NCBI RefSeq assembly: GCF_018156225.1
Contig: NZ_JAGTAR010000047.1
Location: 1 to 38,377 of the forward strand
Source: Carboxylicivirga sediminis
GTDB taxonomy: Bacteria > Bacteroidota > Bacteroidia > Bacteroidales > Marinilabiliaceae
Direction of reading: 5' to 3'
DNA length: 38,377 nucleotides
Shown here in pieces: positions 17,459-26,294 of this stretch (position 1 is the first letter of the stretch; every line of letters begins with the position of its first letter). A program made the position numbers and the translations under genes. Below the pieces are notes generated by a model that ran no database searches, was not told the origin of the DNA, and saw nothing but the letters and a program-made list of their open reading frames with translations.

Positions 17459-17746
17459 ATGAATAAACATTCTGACAATCATATCGTCCCATACAGGCTA
17501 TACATACAAGTATTGGCCGGATTGATTGTAATGACCATCCTATCTGTGGCTATTACCAAAATCAACCTGGACACGCTCACGGTATTTGCAGCTATTCTAT
17601 TGGCTTCCATAAAGTCTGCTCTGGTATTGACATTTTTCATGCATCTGAAATTTGACAATAAACTACTTCAAATTCTGGTCATATCAGTATTTTTATTGGT
17701 TGCACTGGTTCTGTTTATCACTTTTCTTGACTATAACTTCCGATAG
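17459..17746 (+). CDS. ctaF: Cytochrome c oxidase subunit IV (prokaryotic type)
   Basis: This 95-residue protein has three predicted membrane helices (about 15-32, 36-57 and 66-90). The segment KSALVLTFFMHLKFDNKLLQ, with its HLK motif, is typical of bacterial CtaF/CyoD subunits, which help to assemble or stabilise the CuB site. It lies between subunits III and II with gaps of 3 and 2 bp. Confidence 0.9.
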   Translation: MNKHSDNHIVPYRLYIQVLAGLIVMTILSVAITKINLDTLTVFAAILLASIKSALVLTFFMHLKFDNKLLQILVISVFLLVALVLFITFLDYNFR

Positions 17747-17748
17747 CT

Positions 17749-18702
17749 ATGAATGAAGATACTACTCAAAATGCTTCCAGTTTTGTTTCACAAGTTGACT
17801 CGGCCTTTGTGTTTATTTTTGGCATTTCATTATTTTTCCTGGTCGGCATAACAGCATTTTTGGTCTACTACATTATCAGATACCGCAAGAGTAAAAATGC
17901 TGAAGCCACACATATAGAAGGAAGTAACACACTGGAAATCATCTGGACAATCATTCCCACCATCCTGGTCTTGTCCATGTTTTACTATGGATGGTCGGGC
18001 TGGAAATTTCAACGCGACATACCGGAAGATGCCATTCCCATAAAAACCATTGCCCGCATGTGGAGCTTTACGTTTCAGTATGAAAACGGATTGATAACAG
18101 ACACACTTTATGTGCCCAAGGGCAAAGCTGTCAACCTCGACCTAGTAGCGCTGGACGTACTGCACAGCTTTTACATTCCAGCCTTTAGAGTAAAGCAGGA
18201 CATGGTACCTGGCAAGCAAACCAACATATGGTTTGAATCTGAAAAGGAAGGTGAATACGAGATATACTGTGCTGAATACTGTGGACTCCGACACTCCTAC
18301 ATGCGCTCCCTGGTAAAAGTGATACCAGCCAATGAGTTTGAAGCCATGACCAAAATTGACTCCAGCGCCTTAGCCATTAATAATGAGGTGGTAGATTCAA
18401 GGCAGGCCGGCATCAGCATCACAAGAAAGTATGGATGTAATGCGTGCCACACTGCCGATGGTACGAAATTAGTCGGACCATCCTATAAAAATATAATGGG
18501 CCGTACAAGAGTGGTACTAATAGATGGTGAAGAACACGAGATTGAGGCTGATGAGGCTTATATAAGACGTTCTATCTATGAACCTAACGCGGAAATTGTA
18601 AAGGGCTTCGAAAAAGGACTAATGCTTTCTTATAAAGATCAGGTGACAGAAGAAGAGTTCACGCAGCTTTTAGAGTACTTTTATTATTTGTCAGAACAAT
18701 GA
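17749..18702 (+). CDS. ctaC: Cytochrome c oxidase subunit II fused to cytochrome c (caa3-type)
   Basis: This 317-residue protein takes electrons from a cytochrome c donor and passes them through CuA to subunit I. Two N-terminal helices (about 20-43 and 63-85) anchor it. The periplasmic cupredoxin domain shows the CuA ligands His139 (LHSFYIP), Cys174, Glu176, Cys178, His182 and Met185 in CAEYCGLRHSYM. A C-terminal cytochrome c domain follows, with CNACH at 230-234 and a likely axial Met292. The fusion means that the enzyme carries its own cytochrome c, as in caa3 oxidases. Placing subunit II after I, III and IV is unusual. Its stop overlaps the ctaB start by 4 bp. Confidence 0.95.
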   Translation: MNEDTTQNASSFVSQVDSAFVFIFGISLFFLVGITAFLVYYIIRYRKSKNAEATHIEGSNTLEIIWTIIPTILVLSMFYYGWSGWKFQRDIPEDAIPIKTIARMWSFTFQYENGLITDTLYVPKGKAVNLDLVALDVLHSFYIPAFRVKQDMVPGKQTNIWFESEKEGEYEIYCAEYCGLRHSYMRSLVKVIPANEFEAMTKIDSSALAINNEVVDSRQAGISITRKYGCNACHTADGTKLVGPSYKNIMGRTRVVLIDGEEHEIEADEAYIRRSIYEPNAEIVKGFEKGLMLSYKDQVTEEEFTQLLEYFYYLSEQ

Positions 18703-19562
18703 AATCAGCCATAAAGAACATAGCCACACTAGGAAAATTCACTATCTCCCTACCTGTGGCCTTTACTGCCTACATAGGCTATACTTTATTTAGCGAGCAA
18801 CAGAGCGCCGAAGGTCTCTTAGCCGGATTAGGGATATTCTTTATGTCAGCAGGGGCATCTGGCATTAATCAAATGCAGGAAGTATCGCGAGACAGGCTCA
18901 TGTCGCGCACCAGCCATCGCCCTTTACCTAAAGAGCATTTCACCTTTGGCACTGCCGCCGCCATCATCGGCCTATTCTTAATAACAGGCACCATTCTGCT
19001 ATTATTATTTAATGTTCATGCGGTGTTTTGGGGATGGATGGGTTTGCTATGGTACAATCTTGTTTATACCCCTCTTAAGACCAGAACAGCGTTCTCTGTT
19101 TTTCCAGGTGCTATTGTTGGTGCTATACCGCCTATAGCAGGATGGGTAGCAGCCGGAGGCTCAATTATTGACGTCAGAATCCATTTTTTGGCCTTTTTCT
19201 TTTTCCTGGGACAAATGCCTCATTTTTGGCTACTGGTATTGAAATACAAGCAACAATATAAGAAGGCCGGTTTTCCGGTTATCACAGATCATCTGAATAA
19301 TCAACAGCTGTTTCGTATTAACATGATTTGGTCGATAGCTACCCTCGTATCTGTTTTATTCCTGCCCATACTTAATATCATCACATCACAGCTGATTGAA
19401 ATTATCGTATCACTATCGGTGATTACTATGAGCATCTGGGTGATTGCCAGCACGTACTCTCTTCATCAGGTTCATATGAAATCCCTCCTGAAAAAGCAAT
19501 TCATCTTTTTTAATTCATTTTACTTATGGATTATGATACTATTGCTGATTGAGCAGATATAA
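18699..19562 (+). CDS. ctaB: Protoheme IX farnesyltransferase (heme O synthase)
   Basis: This 287-residue UbiA-family membrane prenyltransferase adds a farnesyl group to heme B, the first step to heme A for the oxidase in this operon. The first Asp-rich motif is NQMQEVSRDRLMSRTSHRPLP; the usual N-x3-D-x3-D-x2-M-x-R-T pattern is kept except that the first Asp is Glu. The second region GFPVITDHLNNQQ agrees with the family. Several membrane helices are visible. It overlaps subunit II by 4 bp (ATGA). Heme A synthase (CtaA) is not in the window and would have to be encoded elsewhere. Confidence 0.92.
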   Translation: MKSAIKNIATLGKFTISLPVAFTAYIGYTLFSEQQSAEGLLAGLGIFFMSAGASGINQMQEVSRDRLMSRTSHRPLPKEHFTFGTAAAIIGLFLITGTILLLLFNVHAVFWGWMGLLWYNLVYTPLKTRTAFSVFPGAIVGAIPPIAGWVAAGGSIIDVRIHFLAFFFFLGQMPHFWLLVLKYKQQYKKAGFPVITDHLNNQQLFRINMIWSIATLVSVLFLPILNIITSQLIEIIVSLSVITMSIWVIASTYSLHQVHMKSLLKKQFIFFNSFYLWIMILLLIEQI

Positions 19563-19580
19563 TCTAGAGCACATCAAACA

Positions 19581-19618
19581 AGAAAGCCAGCACCTAATAA
19601 TCAAGTGCTGGCTTTCTA
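19581..19618. terminator. Bidirectional terminator between the oxidase operon and yqeY
   Basis: AGAAAGCCAGCAC (19581-19593) and GTGCTGGCTTTCT (19605-19617) form a perfect 13-bp stem. The flanks allow termination in both directions, for ctaB on the plus strand and for the dcw/yqeY unit on the minus strand. Confidence 0.9.
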
Positions 19619-19637
19619 TATCTTATTCGAGTTATGC

Positions 19638-20087
19638 TTATCCTAGTAATTGTTTTACAACTGCTGAGATATCTTTTCCATCAGCTTTACCAGCCAGTTC
19701 TTTTGAGGCAACGCCCATTACCTTGCCCATCTCTTTCATAGATGTGGCACCCACTTTTTCAATGATAGTTTTCACCACAGGCACCAACTCTTCTTGTGTC
19801 ATCTGAGCAGGCAGGTAAACAGAGATTGCCTCTACTTCAGCCAATTCTTTTTCAGCCAGATCTTCGCGATTTTGAGAAGCAAACAACTCAGCTGCATCCT
19901 TACGCTGCTTCACCATCTTTTGAACAATCTTCATCACATCAGCATCTGAAATCTCTTCAGCAGCACCTTTGGCTGTCTTAGCTTCCAACACTTCTTTTTT
20001 CACTCCCCTCAAAGCCTCCAGACGAATACGATCTTTCGCCTTCATGGCCTCCTTAATATCGTTGTTAATTTGTAGTTCTAAGCTCAT
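19638..20087 (-). CDS. yqeY: GatB/YqeY domain-containing protein
   Basis: This 149-residue mostly helical cytosolic protein is related to the tail domain of the GatB amidotransferase subunit. Typical blocks are MSLELQINNDIKEAMKAKD, RLEALRGVKKEVLEAK, MVKQRKDAAELF and the C-terminal MKEMGKVMGVASKELAGKADGKDISAVVKQLLG. A role in tRNA-dependent amidation is inferred only from the domain. It is the last gene of the division cluster, 35 bp after ftsZ and just before the shared terminator. Confidence 0.93.
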   Translation of the reverse strand: MSLELQINNDIKEAMKAKDRIRLEALRGVKKEVLEAKTAKGAAEEISDADVMKIVQKMVKQRKDAAELFASQNREDLAEKELAEVEAISVYLPAQMTQEELVPVVKTIIEKVGATSMKEMGKVMGVASKELAGKADGKDISAVVKQLLG

Positions 20088-20122
20088 AATTCTATCTATT
20101 CAATTCATTTTGTACATTCACA

Positions 20123-21616
20123 TCAATCAACATTATCATGCAGATAAGGATTGTCTTTACTGATTTGTGGCCCATTTTTAGGATCATCAGACAAAGAGAA
20201 ACGGCTCACTTTGCGCTCCTGACTAATGCGCTTATTTGGCTGATTATCTAATGCCATTTTACGCCGCTTATAGGCTGGTATATTTTCTATTTGTTCAATA
20301 AAGCGCTCATCCTCCATCTCCTCCTGACTCAATTGCGCCTTGTAATAACTGGCTCCGGCAGTACTGAATCCTTCATCTATGAAATTATCATTGGCCGGAT
20401 TGTAGTGCTCTACTTCAGACTTCCTGTTTTGAGGAACAACCGGCTGATAAAACGAATCGATACGTTCCTGCTTCTTGCGCTCTTCGACCTCAAAGTCTAT
20501 AATTCGCCCCTTTTCTTCGCCACCCTCTATATTAAAGTCCATTGATTGTTCGGCTTCAGAAACAGGTGTCACCTGCCCTTCTTCATCCAGCGAGAAACGG
20601 GTGACTTTATCTTCAATCTTTTTAACACGATGTTCAATTAACTGCTCCGAAACAAAACCCGTGGCAATAATAGTGACACAAACTTGCTTACCCAGCGACA
20701 CATCACTTCCTGTTCCCCAGATAATTGATGCATCTTCACCAACAACATCCTGCACGTAATCAGTGATCTCACCCACTTCATCCATGGTAATTTCCTCGGT
20801 GCCAGATGTGATATTTAATAGGATATTACGAGCACCACGTATCTCATTATTATTGAGCAATGGCGATTCCAATGAAGCTTGTATAGCATCAATTGCTCGG
20901 TTGTCACCATCTGCATAGGCTGAACCCATGATGGCGACACCACTATCCTTCATTACTGTTTCAACATCGGCAAAATCCACGTTAATATAGCCATGCACAG
21001 TAATAATTTCAGCTATTCCCTTCGCTGCAGTTGCCAATACATCATCGGCCTTAGAGAAGGCATTGGACAATTTAAGATCGCCAAACATCTCGCGCAGCCG
21101 TTCATTATTAATGATTAATAACGAATCAACATTTTTCTCCATTTCAGCAATCCCGTCGAGGGCCTGATTAATACGTAACTTACCTTCAAACCGGAAGGGA
21201 ATAGTTACAATACCAACCGTCAGAATCCCCATCTCCTTGGCTGTTTTGGCAATGATTGGGGCGGCACCCGTTCCTGTTCCACCACCCATACCAGCTGTTA
21301 CAAAAACCATTTTGGTATTTTGCTTGAGCACATTAACCACGTCCTCCAGGTTCTCGATAGCCGACTCACGTCCTTTATCCGGACGGTTACCTGCGCCTCG
21401 TCCTTCGGTGAGAGACTCACCTAATTGTATTTTAACCGGAACCGGACTGCTTGCCAGTGCCTGAGCATCGGTATTACAAACAACAAAGTTTACATCTTTG
21501 ATGCCTAAGCCATACATGTAGTTGACGGCATTACTTCCACCTCCCCCAACACCAATCACTTTTATAATTGACGATTCGGATTGTGGTATTTCGAAACTCA
21601 TCAAATCTTCACTCAT
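20123..21616 (-). CDS. ftsZ: Cell division protein FtsZ
   Basis: This tubulin-like GTPase forms the Z ring. Nucleotide-binding elements are seen: GVGGGGSNAV (22-31), the GGGTGTG signature (111-117) and the T7-loop region NVDFADVETVM needed for GTP hydrolysis between subunits. The protein has 497 residues, about 110 longer than E. coli FtsZ, because of a charged, low-complexity linker from about residue 345 onward. The C-terminal peptide DNPYLHDNVD is in the position of the FtsA-binding tail but does not look like the E. coli DxPxFLR type. It lies 19 bp after ftsA. Confidence 0.97.
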   Translation of the reverse strand: MSEDLMSFEIPQSESSIIKVIGVGGGGSNAVNYMYGLGIKDVNFVVCNTDAQALASSPVPVKIQLGESLTEGRGAGNRPDKGRESAIENLEDVVNVLKQNTKMVFVTAGMGGGTGTGAAPIIAKTAKEMGILTVGIVTIPFRFEGKLRINQALDGIAEMEKNVDSLLIINNERLREMFGDLKLSNAFSKADDVLATAAKGIAEIITVHGYINVDFADVETVMKDSGVAIMGSAYADGDNRAIDAIQASLESPLLNNNEIRGARNILLNITSGTEEITMDEVGEITDYVQDVVGEDASIIWGTGSDVSLGKQVCVTIIATGFVSEQLIEHRVKKIEDKVTRFSLDEEGQVTPVSEAEQSMDFNIEGGEEKGRIIDFEVEERKKQERIDSFYQPVVPQNRKSEVEHYNPANDNFIDEGFSTAGASYYKAQLSQEEMEDERFIEQIENIPAYKRRKMALDNQPNKRISQERKVSRFSLSDDPKNGPQISKDNPYLHDNVD

Positions 21617-21635
21617 TTCCGTCCTGTTTTACCTT

Positions 21636-22973
21636 CTACATTTCAACATCTTTCTCATCGAAGATGTTAACTAACCCATTTTTAATACCACTGAACAGAT
21701 TGCCTGTTTTATAAATGGATTTTTCTTTCTTGGTTTTCTCGCGTTTAACAGAATTCTTACGCTGATCTTCCCATTTAGGCTCAACCTCGCCAAATAATTC
21801 TGGCTCCACAATTGCACGCTTAGGTCGCTCCATAGCACTAAGTACCAAACCAATGCTTGTTGAATAATTAGGTAAATGTGCTTCTGCCGGCACGTCACCC
21901 ACCAGACACATATCCGGCAGACCGATACGCACATCCAAACCTGTGCGATATTTAATCAACTGAGGAAGGTTTTTCAATAAAGCACCTCCGCCTGTCAGTA
22001 CAATGCCTGCTCCTACCTTATCGTAACAACCTGAATTTTCGATCTGATACATGACGTAATCAATAATCTCTTCCATACGAGCCTGAATAATATAGGCCAA
22101 ACTTTTGAAAGATATCTCTTTGGGCTCCCAGCCAGCCATACCAGGTATGGTTACCACCATATCCTCACGGGCCATATCGCCCATTGCAGAACCAAACTGC
22201 ACCTTCAACGATTCGGCTTGCTTATATAAGACTGAGCATCCTTCTTTTATATCCGAAGTCACTACGTTTCCTCCAAAAGGAATAACAGCTGTATGACGAA
22301 TAATACCATCGTAGAAAACAGCTACATCAGTGGTTCCACCACCAATATCCACCAAAACAACACCAGCTTCTTTCTCCTCCTCTGTCAGTACACTCTTTGA
22401 AGATGCCAGTGGTTCAAGGATCAAATCATTTAACTGCAATGCCACGCGCCTGATACATTTCTCAATGTTTTTTACAGAAGCTATTCGCCCTAACACAATA
22501 TGAAAGTTACCTTCCAGGCGACGACCTGACATGCCCACAGGGTTTTTAACCCCCATTTCATTGTCAACAATATAATCCTGAGGGATTACGTGCATGATTT
22601 TCTCGCCAGCCTCAACAGGTATCTTATAATTGTCGTCAAACAGGTTATCAACATCTTCCTGGGTGATTTCCAAACCACTCTCAATGAAACGGTATCCTCT
22701 GTTACGTAAGCTCTTGATGTGCTGACCGGCAATACCGACATACACATCAGTTAACCGGATATCAAGCTTATCCTCGATACGGGAAATAGCCTGCTTAATG
22801 GAAGCAACTGTTTCATCAATATTCAATACAACACCTCTCTTCACACCTATTGAAGGCACCTGCTCCATGCCCAGCAGCTGCAGTTTACCATTATCCATTT
22901 TACGACCTACAATGGCAACTATTTTTGTAGTTCCAATATCAATGGCGGCAATTAGATTGGGTTCGTTGTTCAT
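21636..22973 (-). CDS. ftsA: Cell division protein FtsA
   Basis: This actin-like ATPase anchors FtsZ to the membrane. From ATG 22973 the protein has 445 residues, with phosphate-1 motif DIGTTK (12-17), the central DIGGGTTDVAVF phosphate-2 loop and GIVLTGGGALLKNL (adenosine loop). The C-terminus is a predicted amphipathic helix, IKNGLVNIFDEKDVEM, as expected for membrane attachment, preceded by a long charged linker. The frame stays open to a TTG at 22994, which would overlap ftsQ; I prefer the ATG because it has AAAGGAT upstream and leaves 5 bp after the ftsQ stop. Confidence 0.95.
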   Translation of the reverse strand: MNNEPNLIAAIDIGTTKIVAIVGRKMDNGKLQLLGMEQVPSIGVKRGVVLNIDETVASIKQAISRIEDKLDIRLTDVYVGIAGQHIKSLRNRGYRFIESGLEITQEDVDNLFDDNYKIPVEAGEKIMHVIPQDYIVDNEMGVKNPVGMSGRRLEGNFHIVLGRIASVKNIEKCIRRVALQLNDLILEPLASSKSVLTEEEKEAGVVLVDIGGGTTDVAVFYDGIIRHTAVIPFGGNVVTSDIKEGCSVLYKQAESLKVQFGSAMGDMAREDMVVTIPGMAGWEPKEISFKSLAYIIQARMEEIIDYVMYQIENSGCYDKVGAGIVLTGGGALLKNLPQLIKYRTGLDVRIGLPDMCLVGDVPAEAHLPNYSTSIGLVLSAMERPKRAIVEPELFGEVEPKWEDQRKNSVKREKTKKEKSIYKTGNLFSGIKNGLVNIFDEKDVEM

Positions 22974-22978
22974 AACAC

Positions 22979-23707
22979 TTATCCTTTTGTGCAAACGACT
23001 TGTCCTTTATACTTTAAACTAACTTTTTTATACAAATTCCATTCCCGGGCATCCCACCCGCTCTTGTAAAGTGCCTTTAAATTGCGAAATTTCGATTCCA
23101 CATCTTCCACTTTACCAAACTCAATAAGATGGTCACCCACCCGCGGTACCATCGTAATTTCACCATCCTGGTCAACATACACCTGCTCAATCTGTGCCTG
23201 CCAGAATGCATCGTTGCGAATAACACTTGCCAACTTCACCAAATCCTCCGGCGATTTAAGCCGTTTTATAAATCCTCCGGCCACTAATACATGAGCCGAA
23301 TGATTCTTGAATAATGGCATTTGTCGCCCATTCAAATCCAGATAGTAAGATACATCTCCATCAAACACGCGAACCAAAGGCTCTCGCTGAGTGATATCAA
23401 TATGCAAAGCACCACCGTATGTTAAGTACACCTCACAACTCTCAATGGCGGGATGCTTCCTGAAAAAAGCCTCCATTTCATCGCAATTCAATTCATTAAT
23501 TGGACGCCCTAAAATACCAGTGTATTTTCCCAGTACGATATCCCTTATCTCACCTGATGAAATAAACTTATTATCAACGCTATCACAGATAGTCGGCAGT
23601 ATTTCACCACAAACAACCTTATCTTTATTAACAGCTACAAATGAGAAAATTACAGGAAAATAAACACCTATAACTAACCCGAACACTATGTTTTTCCACC
23701 GTTTCAT
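22979..23707 (-). CDS. ftsQ: Cell division protein FtsQ
   Basis: This 242-residue bitopic membrane protein has a short cytosolic N-terminus (MKRWKN), one membrane helix (about 7-26), then a periplasmic POTRA-like domain (about 40-115; note CEVYLTYGGALHIDITQREPLVRVF) and the FtsQ/DivIB beta domain. It links the early and late divisome with FtsL. ATG 23707 is chosen over a TTG at 23716. A 96-bp gap to murC upstream is the largest break in the cluster and could hold an internal promoter. Confidence 0.9.
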   Translation of the reverse strand: MKRWKNIVFGLVIGVYFPVIFSFVAVNKDKVVCGEILPTICDSVDNKFISSGEIRDIVLGKYTGILGRPINELNCDEMEAFFRKHPAIESCEVYLTYGGALHIDITQREPLVRVFDGDVSYYLDLNGRQMPLFKNHSAHVLVAGGFIKRLKSPEDLVKLASVIRNDAFWQAQIEQVYVDQDGEITMVPRVGDHLIEFGKVEDVESKFRNLKALYKSGWDAREWNLYKKVSLKYKGQVVCTKG

Positions 23708-23803
23708 TTGTAACAATTAACCTTTTAATCTGCTTAAATATAACTTTTTCAATCTACTAACTAATGTGTATTTATCATTATTTATTAACAATTTGCTAAA
23801 CGT

Positions 23804-25192
23804 TTAATAATTGCTGATAAACTCCCTTAATTTGGCCTCTAAAAGTGGCACTTCCTTATCTATATCGCCGGCCCCAAGTGTTAATATCACTTCATTTTGT
23901 TCGCTTGTTAGTACACTAAACAACTCGTCTCTCCCTACCAACTGCACATGCTTATTATGCATTAGTAGCCTAATCATGTCAGCATTCACGCCCTCTATTG
24001 GCAACTCGCGCGCCGGATAAATATCCATTAACAAAATACGATCGCACTTATCCAGTGCTTCGGCAAAACCACTGGCAAAATCGCGGGTACGCGTGTAGAG
24101 ATGTGGCTGAAATATGGTCGTAATATGCTTATCAGGATATAAAGCCCTTACTGATTTAACAGTAGCATTAATCTCTTGGGGATGGTGCGCATAATCATCA
24201 ATAAAGACGAGCTTATCCTCTTTGATGCGGTATTGAAAACGACGACGTATCCCCTCAAATAATGGTAAGGCCGCTTTTATTTCTTCAGGCTCAACACCAC
24301 CCAACAGGGCTAAACCAACCGCTCCAACAGCATTCTCAACATTAACCAAACCAGGCACCCCCATTTTAAGGCCTTTTACAAGTCCAAACGGCGACCTCAT
24401 ATCAAATTGATACATGCCATTCACAAGCCTTATATTCATAGCTGAAAAATCCGCCTTCTCCTCAATCGAATAGGTGAACACCTCTATTTCATCGTTAACA
24501 TCATCTATCATCAGACCTGCCTTATGCAGCAGCACGCCCCCTGGCTCAATCTTTTCAACGAAGGCATGAAAGGCATCACTCACACTCTCTTCATCCCCAT
24601 ATATATCCAGATGATCGGCATCTACCGCAGAAATAAGTGCAAAATGAGGATGTAAATGCAGAAAAGAACGATCAAATTCGTCAGCCTCAAGCACAACATA
24701 AGGCGATTGGCCATCATGAAGAAAATTCGTCTTGTAATTATTAATAATACCACCTAAGAACGCATTACAGCCAACAGAAGACTGCTTGTACAGGTGAGCT
24801 GTCATAGATGAAATGGTGGTTTTCCCATGCGTACCGGCCACACAAACACTATTCATACCCTTAGAGATCAACCCAAGCACTGTAGCCCGCTTTCTGACAT
24901 CAAACCCTTTGTTGTTGAAATAGCATAACTCTGAGTGGTCGGCCGGAATTGCAGGCGTATATACAACTAACGTTGAACTCTTATCATGATAATTTAAAGC
25001 AACTTGTTTAATATCATCCTTATAATGTATATCAATCCCTTCAGCTTCCAGTTCTTTGGTAAGCACGGTTGACACACGGTCGTAACCAGCCACATGCAAC
25101 CCTTCATACTTAAAGAAGCGCGCAATAGCACTCATACCAATACCGCCTACACCAATGAAGTAAACACTTTTTATATCTTTCAACTGCAACAT
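23804..25192 (-). CDS. murC: UDP-N-acetylmuramate--L-alanine ligase
   Basis: This cytosolic ATP-dependent Mur ligase adds L-alanine to UDP-MurNAc, the first peptide-stem step. Numbered from ATG 25192 (462 residues), it has the UDP-binding GVGGIG at 14-19, the P-loop GTHGKTT at 120-126, and the downstream LEADEFDRSFLHLHP and DDYAHHPQEI blocks typical of MurC. An in-frame TTG at 25210 lies inside murG and is not needed. The murG stop ends 1 bp before the start. Confidence 0.96.
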   Translation of the reverse strand: MLQLKDIKSVYFIGVGGIGMSAIARFFKYEGLHVAGYDRVSTVLTKELEAEGIDIHYKDDIKQVALNYHDKSSTLVVYTPAIPADHSELCYFNNKGFDVRKRATVLGLISKGMNSVCVAGTHGKTTISSMTAHLYKQSSVGCNAFLGGIINNYKTNFLHDGQSPYVVLEADEFDRSFLHLHPHFALISAVDADHLDIYGDEESVSDAFHAFVEKIEPGGVLLHKAGLMIDDVNDEIEVFTYSIEEKADFSAMNIRLVNGMYQFDMRSPFGLVKGLKMGVPGLVNVENAVGAVGLALLGGVEPEEIKAALPLFEGIRRRFQYRIKEDKLVFIDDYAHHPQEINATVKSVRALYPDKHITTIFQPHLYTRTRDFASGFAEALDKCDRILLMDIYPARELPIEGVNADMIRLLMHNKHVQLVGRDELFSVLTSEQNEVILTLGAGDIDKEVPLLEAKLREFISNY

Positions 25193-25193
25193 A

Positions 25194-26291
25194 CTATTTA
25201 TTTTGTGCAAGCTTTAACACTTCCTGAGCAATATCACGAGCTGCGTCAGGTTTGGCAAATTTTCGAATATTAGCAGCCAACATCTCAAGCTTTTGAACAT
25301 CAGTCAGCAGCTTTGCCGCTTCATCTATGAGACAATTAACCTGGGCATCTCTCACTAACACAGCCGCATCTTTATCAACCAAGGCCATCGCATTTTTAGT
25401 CTGATGATCTTCAGATACATTTGGCGACGGCACAAAAACAGTGGGCTTACCTAAAATGGCCAGCTCTGATATGGAGCTTGCTCCAGCCCTGGAAACCACT
25501 AAATCTGCAGCTGCAAAGGCCATGTCCATCCGACTAATAAAATCGGTTAGAATCACACGACTGGTTAATTCCACAGGTAATTGCTCTTTCATCTCCTGGT
25601 AATAGAGCTTACCCGTTTGCCAGATCACCTGTATATCAGCCGGCAATTTGACAATGGTTTCAATAATACCATTGTTAATCGAGCGAGCTCCGAGACTTCC
25701 GCCAATTATCAGGATGGTTTTCTTATTCTTATCAAGCCCCCAGAACTCCACTGCAGAATGCTTGTCAATATCATTTAGAAGATCGTTACGAACCGGATTA
25801 CCAGTCAGCAGTATTTTTTCTTTAGCAAAAAAACGTTCCATGCCTTCATAAGCCACACAGATTCTCTCTGCCTTCTTTGCCAGAATACGATTGGTGACTC
25901 CGGGAAAAGAATTCTGCTCCTGCAACAAGCTTGGCACCCCTGATTGTGAAGCAACTCGCAACACAGGCCCGCTGGCATATCCACCAACACCAACTGCTGC
26001 ATCCGGCTTAAACTGCCTGATAACTTTTCGCGCCTTTAGCATACTGCTCATCAACTTGAAAGGAAAGGCCAAATTTCGCAACGTCAGTTTGCGATGAAAA
26101 CCTGCCACTGGCAAACCTACAATTTTGTATCCAGCAGCCGGCACCTTTTCCATCTCCATCTTGCCTAAAGCACCAACAAACAGTATTTCAGCCTCAGGCT
26201 CAATCTTTTTTACCGCATTGGCTATTGATATAGCCGGAAAAATATGTCCGCCCGTACCTCCACCGCTTATTATTACCTTTATTGCGCTCAT
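25194..26291 (-). CDS. murG: UDP-N-acetylglucosamine--N-acetylmuramyl-(pentapeptide) pyrophosphoryl-undecaprenol N-acetylglucosamine transferase
   Basis: This 365-residue peripheral inner-membrane GT-B glycosyltransferase turns lipid I into lipid II. The first glycine loop GGGTGGHIFPA (10-20), the second GVGGYASGP, the QEQNSFPGVTNR block and the UDP-GlcNAc site SRAGASSISELAILGKPTVFVP are all present. It lies 3 bp from ftsW and 1 bp from murC. Confidence 0.97.
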   Translation of the reverse strand: MSAIKVIISGGGTGGHIFPAISIANAVKKIEPEAEILFVGALGKMEMEKVPAAGYKIVGLPVAGFHRKLTLRNLAFPFKLMSSMLKARKVIRQFKPDAAVGVGGYASGPVLRVASQSGVPSLLQEQNSFPGVTNRILAKKAERICVAYEGMERFFAKEKILLTGNPVRNDLLNDIDKHSAVEFWGLDKNKKTILIIGGSLGARSINNGIIETIVKLPADIQVIWQTGKLYYQEMKEQLPVELTSRVILTDFISRMDMAFAAADLVVSRAGASSISELAILGKPTVFVPSPNVSEDHQTKNAMALVDKDAAVLVRDAQVNCLIDEAAKLLTDVQKLEMLAANIRKFAKPDAARDIAQEVLKLAQNK

Positions 26292-26294
26292 ATT

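Noticed and set aside
21636-22994. FtsA starting at TTG 22994 with a longer N-terminus
   Set aside because: It overlaps ftsQ by 16 bp, while ATG 22973 has AAAGGAT upstream and gives the normal FtsA N-terminus.
23804-25210. MurC starting at TTG 25210
   Set aside because: This start lies inside murG; ATG 25192 places the GVGGIG loop at the usual distance from the N-terminus.
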